A stretch of 64,000 bases of DNA, from NCBI GenBank assembly GCA_031548545.1, contig JAVBQY010000018.1:12827-76826 (forward strand). The letters run 5' to 3'. How positions within the stretch are numbered: position 1 is the stretch's first letter; each line of letters starts with the position of its first letter. The DNA comes from UBA932 sp031548545. Lineage in GTDB: Bacteria > Bacteroidota > Bacteroidia > Bacteroidales > UBA932. A program made the position numbers and the translations under genes. The notes beneath the pieces are model-generated. The model was not told where the DNA came from. It saw nothing but the letters and a program-made list of their open reading frames with translations, and made no database searches. This document shows, piece after piece, positions 45,277 to 54,110 of the stretch.

Positions 45277-46191
45277 TTAAGCCTGGGATTGTTCGTTGAG
45301 TTTTTGTAAGAAACGGCTTATTTCTTCATCATTGGCAAAATGAATGGTGATCTTCCCCTCGCCCTTGTCACCGCGTTTGATGTTGATGTTATTGTTGAAA
45401 TAAGCGCCCAGCAGTTCTATTAAACGGAAATGATCATCCGGAAGTTCCTGTTCGGCGGCTGGTGCGGGCTTTTCGGCCGGCGCCTGGTAATGCTTTTTGA
45501 TCAGCGCTTCCACCTGGCGAACGGACAAGTCATCATCCACGGTTTTCCGGGCTATTTTCAGTTGCAGTTTCTCATCGTCGATACCGGCGATGGCGCGGGC
45601 ATGGCCCATAGAGAGTTTGCGTTCGCGGATGAGCAGTTGCACCTCGGCGGGCAAACGGAGTAAACGCAGGTAATTAGACACGGTAGTGCGTTTTTTGCCT
45701 ACCCGCTCGCTTAATTGTTCCTGTGTCAGTTCACATTCGTCTATCAGGCGTTGAAAACTGATGGCCACTTCAATGGCATCGAGGTCTTCACGCTGGATAT
45801 TTTCGACCAGGCCCATTTCCAGCAGTTCACGGTCATCGGCCTTGCGGATATATACGGGAACGCGTGTTAAACCGGCCTGTTTGGAGGCGCGGAAACGCCG
45901 TTCGCCGCTGATAATCTGATAACGGTCCGGCCCCAGTTCACGTACGGTGATCGGCTGTATCAAGCCTACGGCTTTAATGGAGTTGGCCAGTTCACGCAGG
46001 GCCTCCTCGTCAAAATGTACGCGCGGCTGCGAAGGATTGGCTTCGATATCGGAAATATTCAACTCCGTTACACTGGCTTCCGGCTGTAGCTCCGCGCTAC
46101 GTTCCACCCGCTCACGGATATTTCCGGTGGCGGCGGCGCCCCCACCCATCAAGGCATCAAGCCCGCGGCCTAATACGGCTTTTTTTGTCAT
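45277..46191 (-). CDS. parB: Chromosome partitioning protein ParB
   Basis: A 304-residue ParB/Spo0J protein that binds parS sites, spreads by CTP hydrolysis and loads SMC. The N-terminus is MTKKAVLGRGLDALMGGG. The CTP-binding ParB/Srx fold has ISGERRFRASKQAG and ENIQREDLDAIE. A helix-turn-helix DNA-binding region includes LTQEQLSERVGKKRTTVSNY, and a C-terminal dimerisation domain follows a proline/alanine linker. Start set at 46191, where the family N-terminus begins. A longer in-frame start at 46266 lies inside parA. No parS site was found in the window by eye. Stop of parA and start of parB are 1 base apart. Confidence 0.94.
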   Translation of the reverse strand: MTKKAVLGRGLDALMGGGAAATGNIRERVERSAELQPEASVTELNISDIEANPSQPRVHFDEEALRELANSIKAVGLIQPITVRELGPDRYQIISGERRFRASKQAGLTRVPVYIRKADDRELLEMGLVENIQREDLDAIEVAISFQRLIDECELTQEQLSERVGKKRTTVSNYLRLLRLPAEVQLLIRERKLSMGHARAIAGIDDEKLQLKIARKTVDDDLSVRQVEALIKKHYQAPAEKPAPAAEQELPDDHFRLIELLGAYFNNNINIKRGDKGEGKITIHFANDEEISRFLQKLNEQSQA

Positions 46192-46192
46192 A

Positions 46193-46963
46193 TTATTTTT
46201 CGTTTTTTTGCAATACTTCCCTGGCCAGACCAAGATACTGGTTAGAACCAACAGAAGAAGCGTCATACAGGATCACAGGCTTGCCGTAAGAAGGAGACTC
46301 GCTCAACTTCACATTGCGCTGGATGATGGTTTGGAAAACCATATCGGGGAAGTGGCGGCGCACCTCTTCTACGACCTGGTTGGCCAGGCGCAGACGGGCA
46401 TCATACATGGTCAGCAGAAAGCCTTCAATGGCCAGGGCCGGGTTCAGGCGGTTCTGTACGATTTTTATGGTATTGAGCAATTTACCCAGTCCCTCAAGGG
46501 CGTAAAACTCACATTGCACGGGAATAATGACCGAGTTGGCAGCCGTGAGCGCATTGACCGTAATCAGGCCCAGTGAAGGGGAACAGTCAATAATGATGTA
46601 ATCATAACGGTCCGACACCTTGGCCAGGGCATTTTTAAGCACCTGTTCACGATCAGGCAACTGCAACATTTCGATCTCCGCTCCTACCAGGTCTATGTGC
46701 GAAGGCAGCAGGTGCAGGCCTTTAATTTCGGTAGTTAATACGGCATTTTCCACTTCGGCCTGGCCGATAAGGCACTCGTATACCGTATCACCCTGCATAT
46801 TGTTTACATCAAACCCCAAACCGGAAGTAGCATTTGCCTGGGGATCCGCATCGACCAAAAGGATTCGCTTCTCCAATACGGAGAGGCTGGCAGCTAAGTT
46901 AATGGCCGTAGTCGTTTTACCGACACCACCCTTTTGATTGGCTATTGCTATAATTTTTCCCAT
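46193..46963 (-). CDS. parA: Chromosome partitioning ATPase ParA
   Basis: A 256-residue ParA/Soj Walker-type ATPase that works with ParB to segregate the replicated origin. The deviant Walker A motif KGGVGKTTTA is at about 10-19. IIIDCSPSLGLITVNAL is the Walker B region, and VQCEFYALEGLGKL is typical. It is the first gene of parA-parB-DUF5683-mltD on the minus strand. A TATCTTTG element (46995-47002) lies 31 bases ahead of the ATG. Confidence 0.95.
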   Translation of the reverse strand: MGKIIAIANQKGGVGKTTTAINLAASLSVLEKRILLVDADPQANATSGLGFDVNNMQGDTVYECLIGQAEVENAVLTTEIKGLHLLPSHIDLVGAEIEMLQLPDREQVLKNALAKVSDRYDYIIIDCSPSLGLITVNALTAANSVIIPVQCEFYALEGLGKLLNTIKIVQNRLNPALAIEGFLLTMYDARLRLANQVVEEVRRHFPDMVFQTIIQRNVKLSESPSYGKPVILYDASSVGSNQYLGLAREVLQKNEK

Positions 46964-46994
46964 GTTGAAAATTTGTTTTGCTAAATCTAATCTG

Positions 46995-47002
46995 CAAAGA
47001 TA
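46995..47002 (-). promoter_or_regulatory. -7 element of the parA operon
   Basis: TATCTTTG on the minus strand, matching the Bacteroidetes TAnnTTTG element, placed 32-39 bases before the parA ATG. The expected -33 TTG is not clear. Confidence 0.5.
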
Positions 47003-47062
47003 AAAAATCTTTTTTACGCATCATAATTTATCGGCAAGAACATCCGTCAACATGGGAAAAGC

Positions 47063-48301
47063 TTAGCTTATAAATTTTTCAATCATCGGCACCAGGGTAA
47101 TATAAAGACCTGTTATAATTGCTGTTGTAATTACTCCGGAAATATTGGCGCCCAGGGCCTCCGGCAGGATCATGGAGGCGGAGTTCTCTTTCCCCACGAT
47201 TTTCTGCGCCACCTTGGCGGTCGTAGGCACACAACTCACACCAGCAATGCCGATTACCGGATTGAAGTTGCCTTTGGTAACAAAATACATGACATAGCCG
47301 CCCAGGATACCGCCGATACCTGAGAGTAACAAGGCCAGAATACCCAATACAAGCAGAATCAATATTTTCGGATCAAGCAGCAGGTGGGCCTCACACAAGA
47401 CCCCCAACAGTATACCGAGGAAGAAGGTGGAACCATACAGCAGGGGGCCACCGATAAAGTCAATCACATGCTTCAGGCCCGACTCACGGACAGCCACACC
47501 GATAAAGAGGGAGAAGAACAGCGGCGCCGCCACGGGGAAAAGGAAGCAAAGCACCGTACACAGCAAAACGGCAAAGGTAAGTTTGGTCGGCGAGCTGTAT
47601 TGTTTAACTTTCTTCTTCCGCTCCATTTTGATGGCGCGGAGTTTTTTCGGCACCAACAATTTTACCAGGTAGGGATAGCCCCCGTAGGCCAGCCCCAGGT
47701 ACAGGTAAGCCACCACGGTAATGGGCACAAAGAGGTCTTTGGAAAGGGAGAGGGAGGTAAAAAGCACCATCGGCCCGTCGGCCCCTCCTACCATGGCGAT
47801 GGAAGCGCTATCGCGCAGGCTCAGCCCCATGGCATGGGCTATAGGCACCGTCAGGAAGGTTCCCAGTTCGGCGCAAAGGGCGATGAACATGCACATCACC
47901 GGACGCTGGAGCAGGTAGCCCACATCCAGCAGCACGCCTATGCCCATAAAAATAAAACAGGCAATCAGGCCGTTACTGAACATAAGGGTGTATAAGGGCT
48001 GTAAAAAATCAATCTGCATCACGTCTATCAACTTCAGCGGATCGCTTTCCATGGGGTCTACAAAAAGATTTCCCTGGGTGCCGTCCGGCATAAACAATAC
48101 GCCGGCATTGATGGCTGCCATTCCCAGGCCCATCGGAATCATTACCAGGGGCTCCAGCACCCCCTTACGCCCAAGGTATACCAGCAGTATCCCAAGCAGC
48201 ACCAGGCCTATACGCGTAAAAAAAATAGTTGTATCCGATTGGAGCAGGGTGGATATCCCCTGAAAAAGCTTCCCAATATCAACGGTTTCCATGATAACCA
48301 A
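47063..48301 (-). CDS. oadB: Sodium-translocating decarboxylase beta subunit
   Basis: A 412-residue membrane protein of the OadB/MmdB/GcdB family, the subunit that pumps sodium out while carboxybiotin is decarboxylated. The family motifs are MVGGADGPMVLFTSL (sodium-site region with the conserved aspartate), GNFNPVIGIAGVSCVPTTAK and LPEALGANISGVITTA, with about nine to eleven helices. No alpha or biotin-carrier subunit gene is in the window. With mutA/mutB about 10 kb away, methylmalonyl-CoA decarboxylase is a likely complex, but oxaloacetate decarboxylase cannot be excluded. An ATG at 48292 (METVDIGKL) is an alternative start. The gene start overlaps the upstream small gene by 23 bases. Confidence 0.9.
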   Translation of the reverse strand: MVIMETVDIGKLFQGISTLLQSDTTIFFTRIGLVLLGILLVYLGRKGVLEPLVMIPMGLGMAAINAGVLFMPDGTQGNLFVDPMESDPLKLIDVMQIDFLQPLYTLMFSNGLIACFIFMGIGVLLDVGYLLQRPVMCMFIALCAELGTFLTVPIAHAMGLSLRDSASIAMVGGADGPMVLFTSLSLSKDLFVPITVVAYLYLGLAYGGYPYLVKLLVPKKLRAIKMERKKKVKQYSSPTKLTFAVLLCTVLCFLFPVAAPLFFSLFIGVAVRESGLKHVIDFIGGPLLYGSTFFLGILLGVLCEAHLLLDPKILILLVLGILALLLSGIGGILGGYVMYFVTKGNFNPVIGIAGVSCVPTTAKVAQKIVGKENSASMILPEALGANISGVITTAIITGLYITLVPMIEKFIS

Positions 48302-48659
48302 AAATTACTTGTTTTTCTTCCTCTGTATTCATATCCTTCAATGTTTTTTCTTTATCGGGATAAAAATACGCCAACATTTCATCCTGGTCCTTTTTGGGTT
48401 CCGGAGTAGAAGGGTAATAGTGTTCCAGCATATCATTGTTGATGGTCGACTGGAATGCCGACAACGCCAGATGGATACGCGCTTCGCGCGCCTTGCGGAC
48501 ACGGTTGGCCCGCTTATACAGGGCAATGGTGTGCGCCAATGAAAAATGCTCAAAATAGTTCAGCGCAGCGCTGATGAATTTGATAAGATAAGCCACGGCG
48601 AATCCTATAATGAAAGCGCCGGCCATCATGGCAAAGGTGCTCAAAAGTACGGTTGACAT
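48279..48659 (-). CDS. Small membrane protein, possible decarboxylase gamma-like subunit
   Basis: A 126-residue protein with one strong membrane helix (about 5-33, FAMMAGAFIIGFAVAYLIKF) and a long charged cytoplasmic tail (KRANRVRKAREARIHLAL, then an acidic KKDQDEMLAYFYPDKEKT region). I do not recognise the family. The single helix, hydrophilic tail and 23-base overlap with the beta-subunit gene recall the OadG/MmdD gamma subunits, which anchor the complex. Sequence similarity to OadG is not evident, so this is a position-based guess. Confidence 0.65.
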   Translation of the reverse strand: MSTVLLSTFAMMAGAFIIGFAVAYLIKFISAALNYFEHFSLAHTIALYKRANRVRKAREARIHLALSAFQSTINNDMLEHYYPSTPEPKKDQDEMLAYFYPDKEKTLKDMNTEEEKQVIFGYHGNR

Positions 48660-48725
48660 AAAAATTAAAAATTGAGGATTGAAAATTAAGAATAATTAAA
48701 ACAGGCTGTTGACTGTTTAACCCAT

Positions 48726-49088
48726 TCAAATATTCAATCTTCTCAAGGAATAGAAATCAGTGGCGTGATGGATAATGACTTCGGAGTAGTAGGCCAGGTA
48801 GCTTTCGACGGTTTGTTCCATCCGCAGGCTAAGGGAAGAGGCGCAGGAGGCCCAGCGTTCATCGACGCTTTCTTTCTCCGTACGGTTGGTCTGGAAAATC
48901 CTTGCGGAGCTGTTGGCCAGGCAAAGGCCGCCCGGCTGCTCCACATCCGAAGAAGAATCTGAGGGAAAAGCATTTAATTCCGTCTTACTCACAATGGACA
49001 TGGCGCCACCCGCCTCTTTCATGGTAGAAAGGGCGTAGAAAGCAGTCATGCCGACTAACAGTAAAACGATGATCTCTTTTCTGTTCAT
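48726..49088 (-). CDS. Small exported or membrane-anchored protein, unknown
   Basis: A 120-residue protein of unknown family. It begins with a signal-anchor-like helix (KEIIVLLLVGMTAFYALS), then a polar region with three cysteines (LCLANSS and WASCASS) and a mostly helical tail (MEQTVESYLAYYSEVIIHHA). It is the first gene of the minus-strand set ahead of the small membrane protein and the decarboxylase beta subunit. A TACCTTTG element (49098-49105) lies 10 bases before its ATG. Whether it belongs to the pump is not known. Confidence 0.55.
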   Translation of the reverse strand: MNRKEIIVLLLVGMTAFYALSTMKEAGGAMSIVSKTELNAFPSDSSSDVEQPGGLCLANSSARIFQTNRTEKESVDERWASCASSLSLRMEQTVESYLAYYSEVIIHHATDFYSLRRLNI

Positions 49089-49097
49089 TATTGCCTA

Positions 49098-49143
49098 CAA
49101 AGGTATAAAAGATTATCCGGTTTAAGAAATTTATATAAATTTG
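49098..49143. promoter_or_regulatory. Divergent promoter elements: decarboxylase set and lipid kinase
   Basis: TACCTTTG on the minus strand (49098-49105) faces the decarboxylase genes. TAAATTTG on the plus strand (49136-49143) faces the lipid kinase gene, 17 bases before its ATG. Both fit TAnnTTTG and leave very short leaders. Confidence 0.55.
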
Positions 49144-49160
49144 TAAGAAAATTTACGCCA

Positions 49161-50108
49161 ATGGGGCAAAAAACAAAAGACGGTTGGATGGTCATCGTGA
49201 ATCCCAAAGCCGGTAGCGGCCGTGGTTTAAAGGATTGGCCTGTCATATCCAATCAAATGAACCACAGCGGACTGGACTTCAGCTGTGTATTTACGGAACA
49301 TAAATACCATGCCGTAGAACTGACGGTAAAAGCTGTAAATGACGGCTATCGCAAGTTAGTGGCCATAGGGGGAGACGGTACGGTAAACGAGGTGGTTAAC
49401 GGCATCTTTATACAACAGCAGGTCCCTACGGCCGATATTGCGCTGGCGGTAATTCCGGCCGGTACCGGTAATGACTGGATGCGCATGTTCGGCATTCCGA
49501 AAACCTATTCCGACGCCGTACAGTCGCTTGTCACCGAGCACACCGTATTGCAGGATGTAGGGCGTATCACCTACCATGAAACCAGGATCAAACACCAGCG
49601 CTATATGGCCAATGCCGCGGGTATGGGCTTTGACGCCATGGTCAATCGCCGGTTCAACCGGTTGAAAGATGAAGGGCGTTGGGGCAAACGCCTGTATATT
49701 ACAAGCACGTTGAAAGAGTTGCTCCAATACCGGTCTAAACGTTTTAAAATAACGGTAGACGGACAGCCTTTCTTCGACAATGCGGTATTCAGCGCTGCCG
49801 TAGGTGTAGGCAAATACAACGGCGGCGGGATGATCCAGCTGCCCAATGCGGTTATTGACGATGGGTTGTTTGATATTACGGTCATCAAGCGGGTGAATAA
49901 GTTCAGCGTAATCCGTCATTTCGCCAAATTATACAACGGGAAATTATATAATTATTCCAAGGTGCTGGCCACCCAGGGCAAACATATCACGGTAGAAACC
50001 TGGCCGGAAAGCCCTATAGAGATTGATGGGGAAGCCATGGGCTTCTCGCCTTTCACCTTCGAGTTGCTTCCGAAATCCATCAAGGTAGTCGTAAGCAGTA
50101 AGTTGTAG
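49161..50108 (+). CDS. Diacylglycerol/lipid kinase (DagK/YegS family)
   Basis: A 315-residue lipid kinase that phosphorylates diacylglycerol or a related lipid using ATP. The nucleotide-binding motif VAIGGDGTVNEVVNGIF (about 73-89) is intact. VNPKAGSGRG near the start and VIPAGTGNDWMRMFGIP are family hallmarks. The C-terminal beta-sandwich has SAAVGVGKYNGGGMIQLP and EIDGEAMGFSPF. Length is normal. It is convergent with priA, with 4 bases between the stops. The exact lipid substrate (DAG, phosphatidylglycerol or a sphingolipid base, since Bacteroidetes make sphingolipids) is uncertain. Confidence 0.88.
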   Translation: MGQKTKDGWMVIVNPKAGSGRGLKDWPVISNQMNHSGLDFSCVFTEHKYHAVELTVKAVNDGYRKLVAIGGDGTVNEVVNGIFIQQQVPTADIALAVIPAGTGNDWMRMFGIPKTYSDAVQSLVTEHTVLQDVGRITYHETRIKHQRYMANAAGMGFDAMVNRRFNRLKDEGRWGKRLYITSTLKELLQYRSKRFKITVDGQPFFDNAVFSAAVGVGKYNGGGMIQLPNAVIDDGLFDITVIKRVNKFSVIRHFAKLYNGKLYNYSKVLATQGKHITVETWPESPIEIDGEAMGFSPFTFELLPKSIKVVVSSKL

Positions 50109-50112
50109 CAGA

Positions 50113-52356
50113 TTATTGCGGATCCACATCCGGTACGATATCCAGGCCGCTCCAACCGGGACGGGTGCGCAGGTGGGCAAATTGCTCCAGCAGGAAAAGT
50201 TTAACATCCGGTAAATTGTCTTTCTTGTTGGTCCGCACCCAGAACGCCATGATGTACTTGTTCTGCACCCGGTAAACCGACGGCTGAAATGGTCCAAACA
50301 AGCGCTCGCCGAGAATAGGACCGGTTTCCTGTTTGAAAGCCGCCGCGGCCTGTTTCAGCAGTGTTTCATTCGTATGCCTGAAGTATATGGCGATGAGCCG
50401 GGCGTAAGGCGGGAAAGAAAATTCACGGCGCTCCAATAATTGCTGCTCAAAAAAGGAGGGATAATCATGGCGGCAGACCTGTTGTATGACGGGGTTATTG
50501 GGTTGTGCGGTTTGTATAAGCACCCTGCCCTTCCCTTCTTTGCGACCGGCGCGGCCGCCGACCTGAGACAACAACTGGAAGGTACGCTCATGGGCCCTGA
50601 AATCAGGAAAATTCAAACTATTGTCGGCATTTAGGATACCGACCAGGTTTACCCTTGAAAAGTCAAGGCCTTTGGTCACCATCTGGGTACCGATCAGGAT
50701 GTCTTTTTTACCGGACTCAAAATCACCGAGAATACGGCTGTAAGCATGCTTGGCGCGGGTAGTATCCAGGTCCAGCCGGGCCAGCCGGGCGGAGGGAAAA
50801 TAGCTTTGCAGCTCCTCTTCTACCTTCTCCGTACCGAAACCCTTGGTCTGTATATTGCCGCCGCCGCATGAGGGACAAGTGCCGGTAAGCGGTTCCGCAT
50901 GGCCGCAGTAATGGCAGCTGAGCTGGTTACCGTATTTGTGGTAGGTCAGGCTTACACTGCATTGCCGGCATTGGGGGATATACCCGCAATCCGCACATTG
51001 CACAAAAGGTGAAAAGCCCCGGCGGTTCTGGAAAAGGATGATCTGCTCATTACGTGCTAAGGCCTCACCGATCGCCGTAATCAGGGGTTGTGAGAACAAA
51101 CCGTTCATCTGCTTCCGCTTACGCAACCGTATGGTATCAACCACCGTAATTTCCGGCAAGGAAACATCATGATAGCGTTCCGTCAATGCGACCATATTAT
51201 ATTTACCGGAGAGGGCGTTATAGTAGGTCTCTATGGCCGGAGTGGCCGTACCGAGCAATACCCTGGCGCCGAGCTGGGCGCCCAGTACAATAGCGGCGTC
51301 GCGGGCATGGTAACGGGGGGCGGGGCTGCTTTGCTTGTAGCTGGCCTCATGTTCCTCATCCACGATCACCAGGCCCAGGTTACGGAAAGGCAAAAAGATA
51401 GCGGAACGGGCGCCGAGGATAATGGACGGGCCGTCCGGGCGCTGCAATTCATTGTATATCTCTACCCGTTCTTCGTCACTATAGCGCGAGTGATAAACGA
51501 CGACCTCTTTGCCGAAAATCTGTTCGAGCCGGCCGATCAGCTGTGTAGTAAGGGCTATCTCCGGAACCAGGTAAAGCACCTGGCGGCCACGCCGCAATTG
51601 TGCGGCAATCAGGTGGGCATAGATCTCCGTCTTGCCCGAGGCCGTAACGCCATGTAACAGTACGACATTCCGTTTATGAAAAGCCTCTTTGATGTCATTG
51701 CGCGCTTTTTTCTGGGCCGGCGACAAAACAGGCATTTGCTTATAGGCTATGGCCGAACGGTCAAGCCGGCTCACTTCGCGCTGCACGGTTTGGAGCAGGC
51801 CTTTTTCTATACAAGCGTTGAAAGCCGCCGGAGAATGGGCCTGCAATACACTTTTGGGAACCTCCTCCGAAAAAGGAAAGTGCATTGGCTCCTGCATCTT
51901 GCAGCGTGATAAAAAATCAAGTAAGAGGGCTTCCTGTTTCCTGGCCCTGGCAAGGCTATGCAGCCCCTGTTGCAGCTTTTCTTCGCTGTCAACGGCCGGA
52001 TGCAAACGCACAAAAGTTTCGAAACGGGGCTTGTATTCCGTACGCAAACCGTTAGGCAGGGCGGCGGCCATCACCTCTCCCAAGCTACACATATAGTAAT
52101 TGGACATCCACTTCCAGAACAGCAGTTGGCCGGCATTGACTACCGGCTCCGCGTCTACAACATCCGTCAAGGGCTTGATATCAAAACCTGCCGGCGCATA
52201 TTCGGAAACCGACTGCACCACTGCTAAGTAGGTTTTTCGTCCTAACTCTACCTGCACACGCATTCCGGGCAAAATTTTACCGGAAAACGGTTCAGGTATA
52301 CTGTAAGAGAGAATACGCGGAATGGCTAAAGGCAGGATGACATGCGCATATTCCAT
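50113..52356 (-). CDS. priA: Primosomal replication protein N' (PriA helicase)
   Basis: A 747-residue 3'-5' helicase that restarts stalled replication forks. The N-terminal 3'BD domain begins with YAHVILPLAIPRILSYSIPE. Walker A is GVTASGKTEIYAHL, and Walker B is VIVDEEHEASYKQ. Eight zinc-binding cysteines lie in four CxxC pairs (CADCGYIPQCRQC, CHYCGHAEPL, CPSCGG). Helicase motif VI is in LLSQVGGRAGRKEGKG. Length is typical. It lies 5 bases after prs on the same strand. Confidence 0.95.
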   Translation of the reverse strand: MEYAHVILPLAIPRILSYSIPEPFSGKILPGMRVQVELGRKTYLAVVQSVSEYAPAGFDIKPLTDVVDAEPVVNAGQLLFWKWMSNYYMCSLGEVMAAALPNGLRTEYKPRFETFVRLHPAVDSEEKLQQGLHSLARARKQEALLLDFLSRCKMQEPMHFPFSEEVPKSVLQAHSPAAFNACIEKGLLQTVQREVSRLDRSAIAYKQMPVLSPAQKKARNDIKEAFHKRNVVLLHGVTASGKTEIYAHLIAAQLRRGRQVLYLVPEIALTTQLIGRLEQIFGKEVVVYHSRYSDEERVEIYNELQRPDGPSIILGARSAIFLPFRNLGLVIVDEEHEASYKQSSPAPRYHARDAAIVLGAQLGARVLLGTATPAIETYYNALSGKYNMVALTERYHDVSLPEITVVDTIRLRKRKQMNGLFSQPLITAIGEALARNEQIILFQNRRGFSPFVQCADCGYIPQCRQCSVSLTYHKYGNQLSCHYCGHAEPLTGTCPSCGGGNIQTKGFGTEKVEEELQSYFPSARLARLDLDTTRAKHAYSRILGDFESGKKDILIGTQMVTKGLDFSRVNLVGILNADNSLNFPDFRAHERTFQLLSQVGGRAGRKEGKGRVLIQTAQPNNPVIQQVCRHDYPSFFEQQLLERREFSFPPYARLIAIYFRHTNETLLKQAAAAFKQETGPILGERLFGPFQPSVYRVQNKYIMAFWVRTNKKDNLPDVKLFLLEQFAHLRTRPGWSGLDIVPDVDPQ

Positions 52357-52361
52357 GCCCT

Positions 52362-53318
52362 TTACATCACAAAGCTGTCGCTGATGGACTGGTAGCGATA
52401 AACCTTCTGGATTACATCGGCAAACAGTTCGGCAACGCTCAGCACTTTGATTTTGCTGGTGTCTACGTTAGGATCTTTACGCAAGGGAATGGTATCGCTT
52501 ACGATGACTTCCTTGATGCAGGAACGGGCAATACGATCATAGGCCGGACCGGAAAGCACGGGATGGGTAGCCATTACCCGCACACTCAGGGCGCCTTTTT
52601 CCATCAACATATCCGCAGCTTTGGTAATCGTGCCTGCGGTATCTATCATATCATCAAGAATAAGCACATTGCGGCCTTCCACCTCACCTATGGCGGTCAT
52701 GGAACCTACCACATTGGCTTTTTCGCGTGATTTGTGGCAAATAATCATAGGGCATTCCAGCAGGCGGGAATAAGCATTGGCCCGCTTGGCGCCGCCCATA
52801 TCAGGAGCCGCCACCGACAGATTATCAATTTTCAGGTTACGCAGGTAAGGCAGGAATACCCTGCTGGCATAAATATGGTCTACGGGAAAATCAAAAAATC
52901 CCTGGATCTGGTCGGCATGGAGATCGGTAGTCATTACCCGGTCACAACCGGCGGCAGCCAACAGATTGGCCACCATCTTGGCGCCGATGGATACCCGGGG
53001 ACGGTCTTTGCGATCCTGGCGGGCCCAACCGAAGTAAGGCATCACGGCAATCACTTTATAGGCCGATGCGCGACGCGCGGCATCAATCATCAGCAAGAGT
53101 TCGAAGAGATTATCCACGGGAGGGAAGGTGGACTGCACGATAAACACCGTGTTACCGCGTACACTCTCATCAAAGGCCGGCTGAAACTCCCCATCGCTAA
53201 AATCGGTTACCTGTGATTTCCCCAAATCGGAACCCAGGGCTTTGGCTATACGTTCAGCCAAATAGCGAGACGACCGTCCCGAAAAAATCTGAAACTTGTG
53301 CTGTGATATATTTTCCAT
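52362..53318 (-). CDS. prs: Ribose-phosphate pyrophosphokinase
   Basis: A 318-residue PRPP synthetase, which transfers pyrophosphate from ATP to ribose 5-phosphate for nucleotide, histidine and tryptophan synthesis. Seen: FSDGEFQPAFDESVRGNTVF, the flexible loop WARQDRKDRPRVSIGAKMV, the metal-binding TTDLHADQIQGFF, and the PRPP loop ILDDMIDTAGTI. Some Bacteroidetes-specific substitutions occur (GEFQP in place of GEIxV). A TATCTTTG element (53339-53346) lies 20 bases upstream. priA follows after 5 bases. Confidence 0.95.
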   Translation of the reverse strand: MENISQHKFQIFSGRSSRYLAERIAKALGSDLGKSQVTDFSDGEFQPAFDESVRGNTVFIVQSTFPPVDNLFELLLMIDAARRASAYKVIAVMPYFGWARQDRKDRPRVSIGAKMVANLLAAAGCDRVMTTDLHADQIQGFFDFPVDHIYASRVFLPYLRNLKIDNLSVAAPDMGGAKRANAYSRLLECPMIICHKSREKANVVGSMTAIGEVEGRNVLILDDMIDTAGTITKAADMLMEKGALSVRVMATHPVLSGPAYDRIARSCIKEVIVSDTIPLRKDPNVDTSKIKVLSVAELFADVIQKVYRYQSISDSFVM

Positions 53319-53338
53319 GAATTTTTAAAATGATAGGG

Positions 53339-53346
53339 CAAAGATA
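53339..53346 (-). promoter_or_regulatory. -7 element of prs-priA
   Basis: TATCTTTG on the minus strand, 21 bases before the prs ATG, fits the Bacteroidetes -7 consensus. No -33 TTG is visible at standard spacing. Confidence 0.5.
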
Positions 53347-53424
53347 GTAAAAAAAAGTCATTAGGCGACTACGTGACTACGCGACGACGCATCGTACAGG
53401 ATTAAAAAGCTACAAAACAGAGGA

Positions 53425-54036
53425 CTATATCTCGCATCGCTTCATCTCCTCATTGGTTTGCTCAATGTAATCCAGCAATTCGTCACGGCCGGCGCCGGTT
53501 TCGGAAGAGGTTACGAAAATCAGGGGCAGTTCGTCCCAACTTTCAAGCAATACTTTTTTATAATGCGCTACATTGGAAGACAAGGCTCCGCCACCCAACT
53601 TATCCGCCTTGGTAAATACCAGCGCAAAAGGTACGCCGGCCTCCCCCAGGGCCGCAATAAAATCCAGGTCTATTTTTTGCGGTTCAATCCGTACATCCAG
53701 CAACACAAACAATAGTGTAAGCTGCTCACGTTTATTGATATATCCGGTAATTATTTCCGAAAATTTTCCACGGTTGGTTTTCGACACTTTGGCATAGCCG
53801 TAGCCGGGCAAATCGACCAGATGCCAATTATTATTGATGATAAAGTGGTTGATGAGCTGGGTCTTCCCGGGGGTAGACGAGGTTTTAGCCAGCCCGCTGT
53901 GACCCGTCAAACGATTGATAAGAGAGGATTTACCGACATTGGAACGGCCGATAAAAGCGTATTCGGGCAAAGGGTTCTTGGGGCATTGTTCCACTTTAGC
54001 ACTGCTGCTGACGAAAGAGGCGGACTTGATAAGCAT
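53425..54036 (-). CDS. engB: Ribosome biogenesis GTP-binding protein EngB/YsxC
   Basis: A 203-residue small GTPase needed for late assembly of the large ribosomal subunit. G1 is GRSNVGKSSLINRL, G2 contains TSSTPGKTQ, G3 is LVDLPGYGYAKVS, and G4 is FTKADKLG. Length matches the family. It is divergent from xseA, and the 74-base gap carries two opposing -7 elements. Confidence 0.94.
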   Translation of the reverse strand: MLIKSASFVSSSAKVEQCPKNPLPEYAFIGRSNVGKSSLINRLTGHSGLAKTSSTPGKTQLINHFIINNNWHLVDLPGYGYAKVSKTNRGKFSEIITGYINKREQLTLLFVLLDVRIEPQKIDLDFIAALGEAGVPFALVFTKADKLGGGALSSNVAHYKKVLLESWDELPLIFVTSSETGAGRDELLDYIEQTNEEMKRCEI

Positions 54037-54076
54037 AGGTCGGTATTAAGAGATTAAGGGATCAGGAGATTGGGGG

Positions 54077-54105
54077 CAAAGATAGTGATTTTTTTTGTAG
54101 CTTTG
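54077..54105. promoter_or_regulatory. Divergent promoter between engB and xseA
   Basis: TATCTTTG on the minus strand (54077-54084) faces engB. TAGCTTTG on the plus strand (54098-54105) faces xseA. The plus element ends only 5 bases before the xseA ATG at 54111, so that transcript would begin at or next to the start codon. A short CTCTTAATCC-type repeat remnant lies on the engB side (54048-54070). Confidence 0.6.
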
Positions 54106-54110
54106 CAGAG

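Noticed and set aside
53347..53424. Imperfect GCGACTACGTGACTACGCGACGACGC repeat after engB
   Set aside because: A short, diverged run of about 9-base units, too small to define a repeat family from one occurrence.
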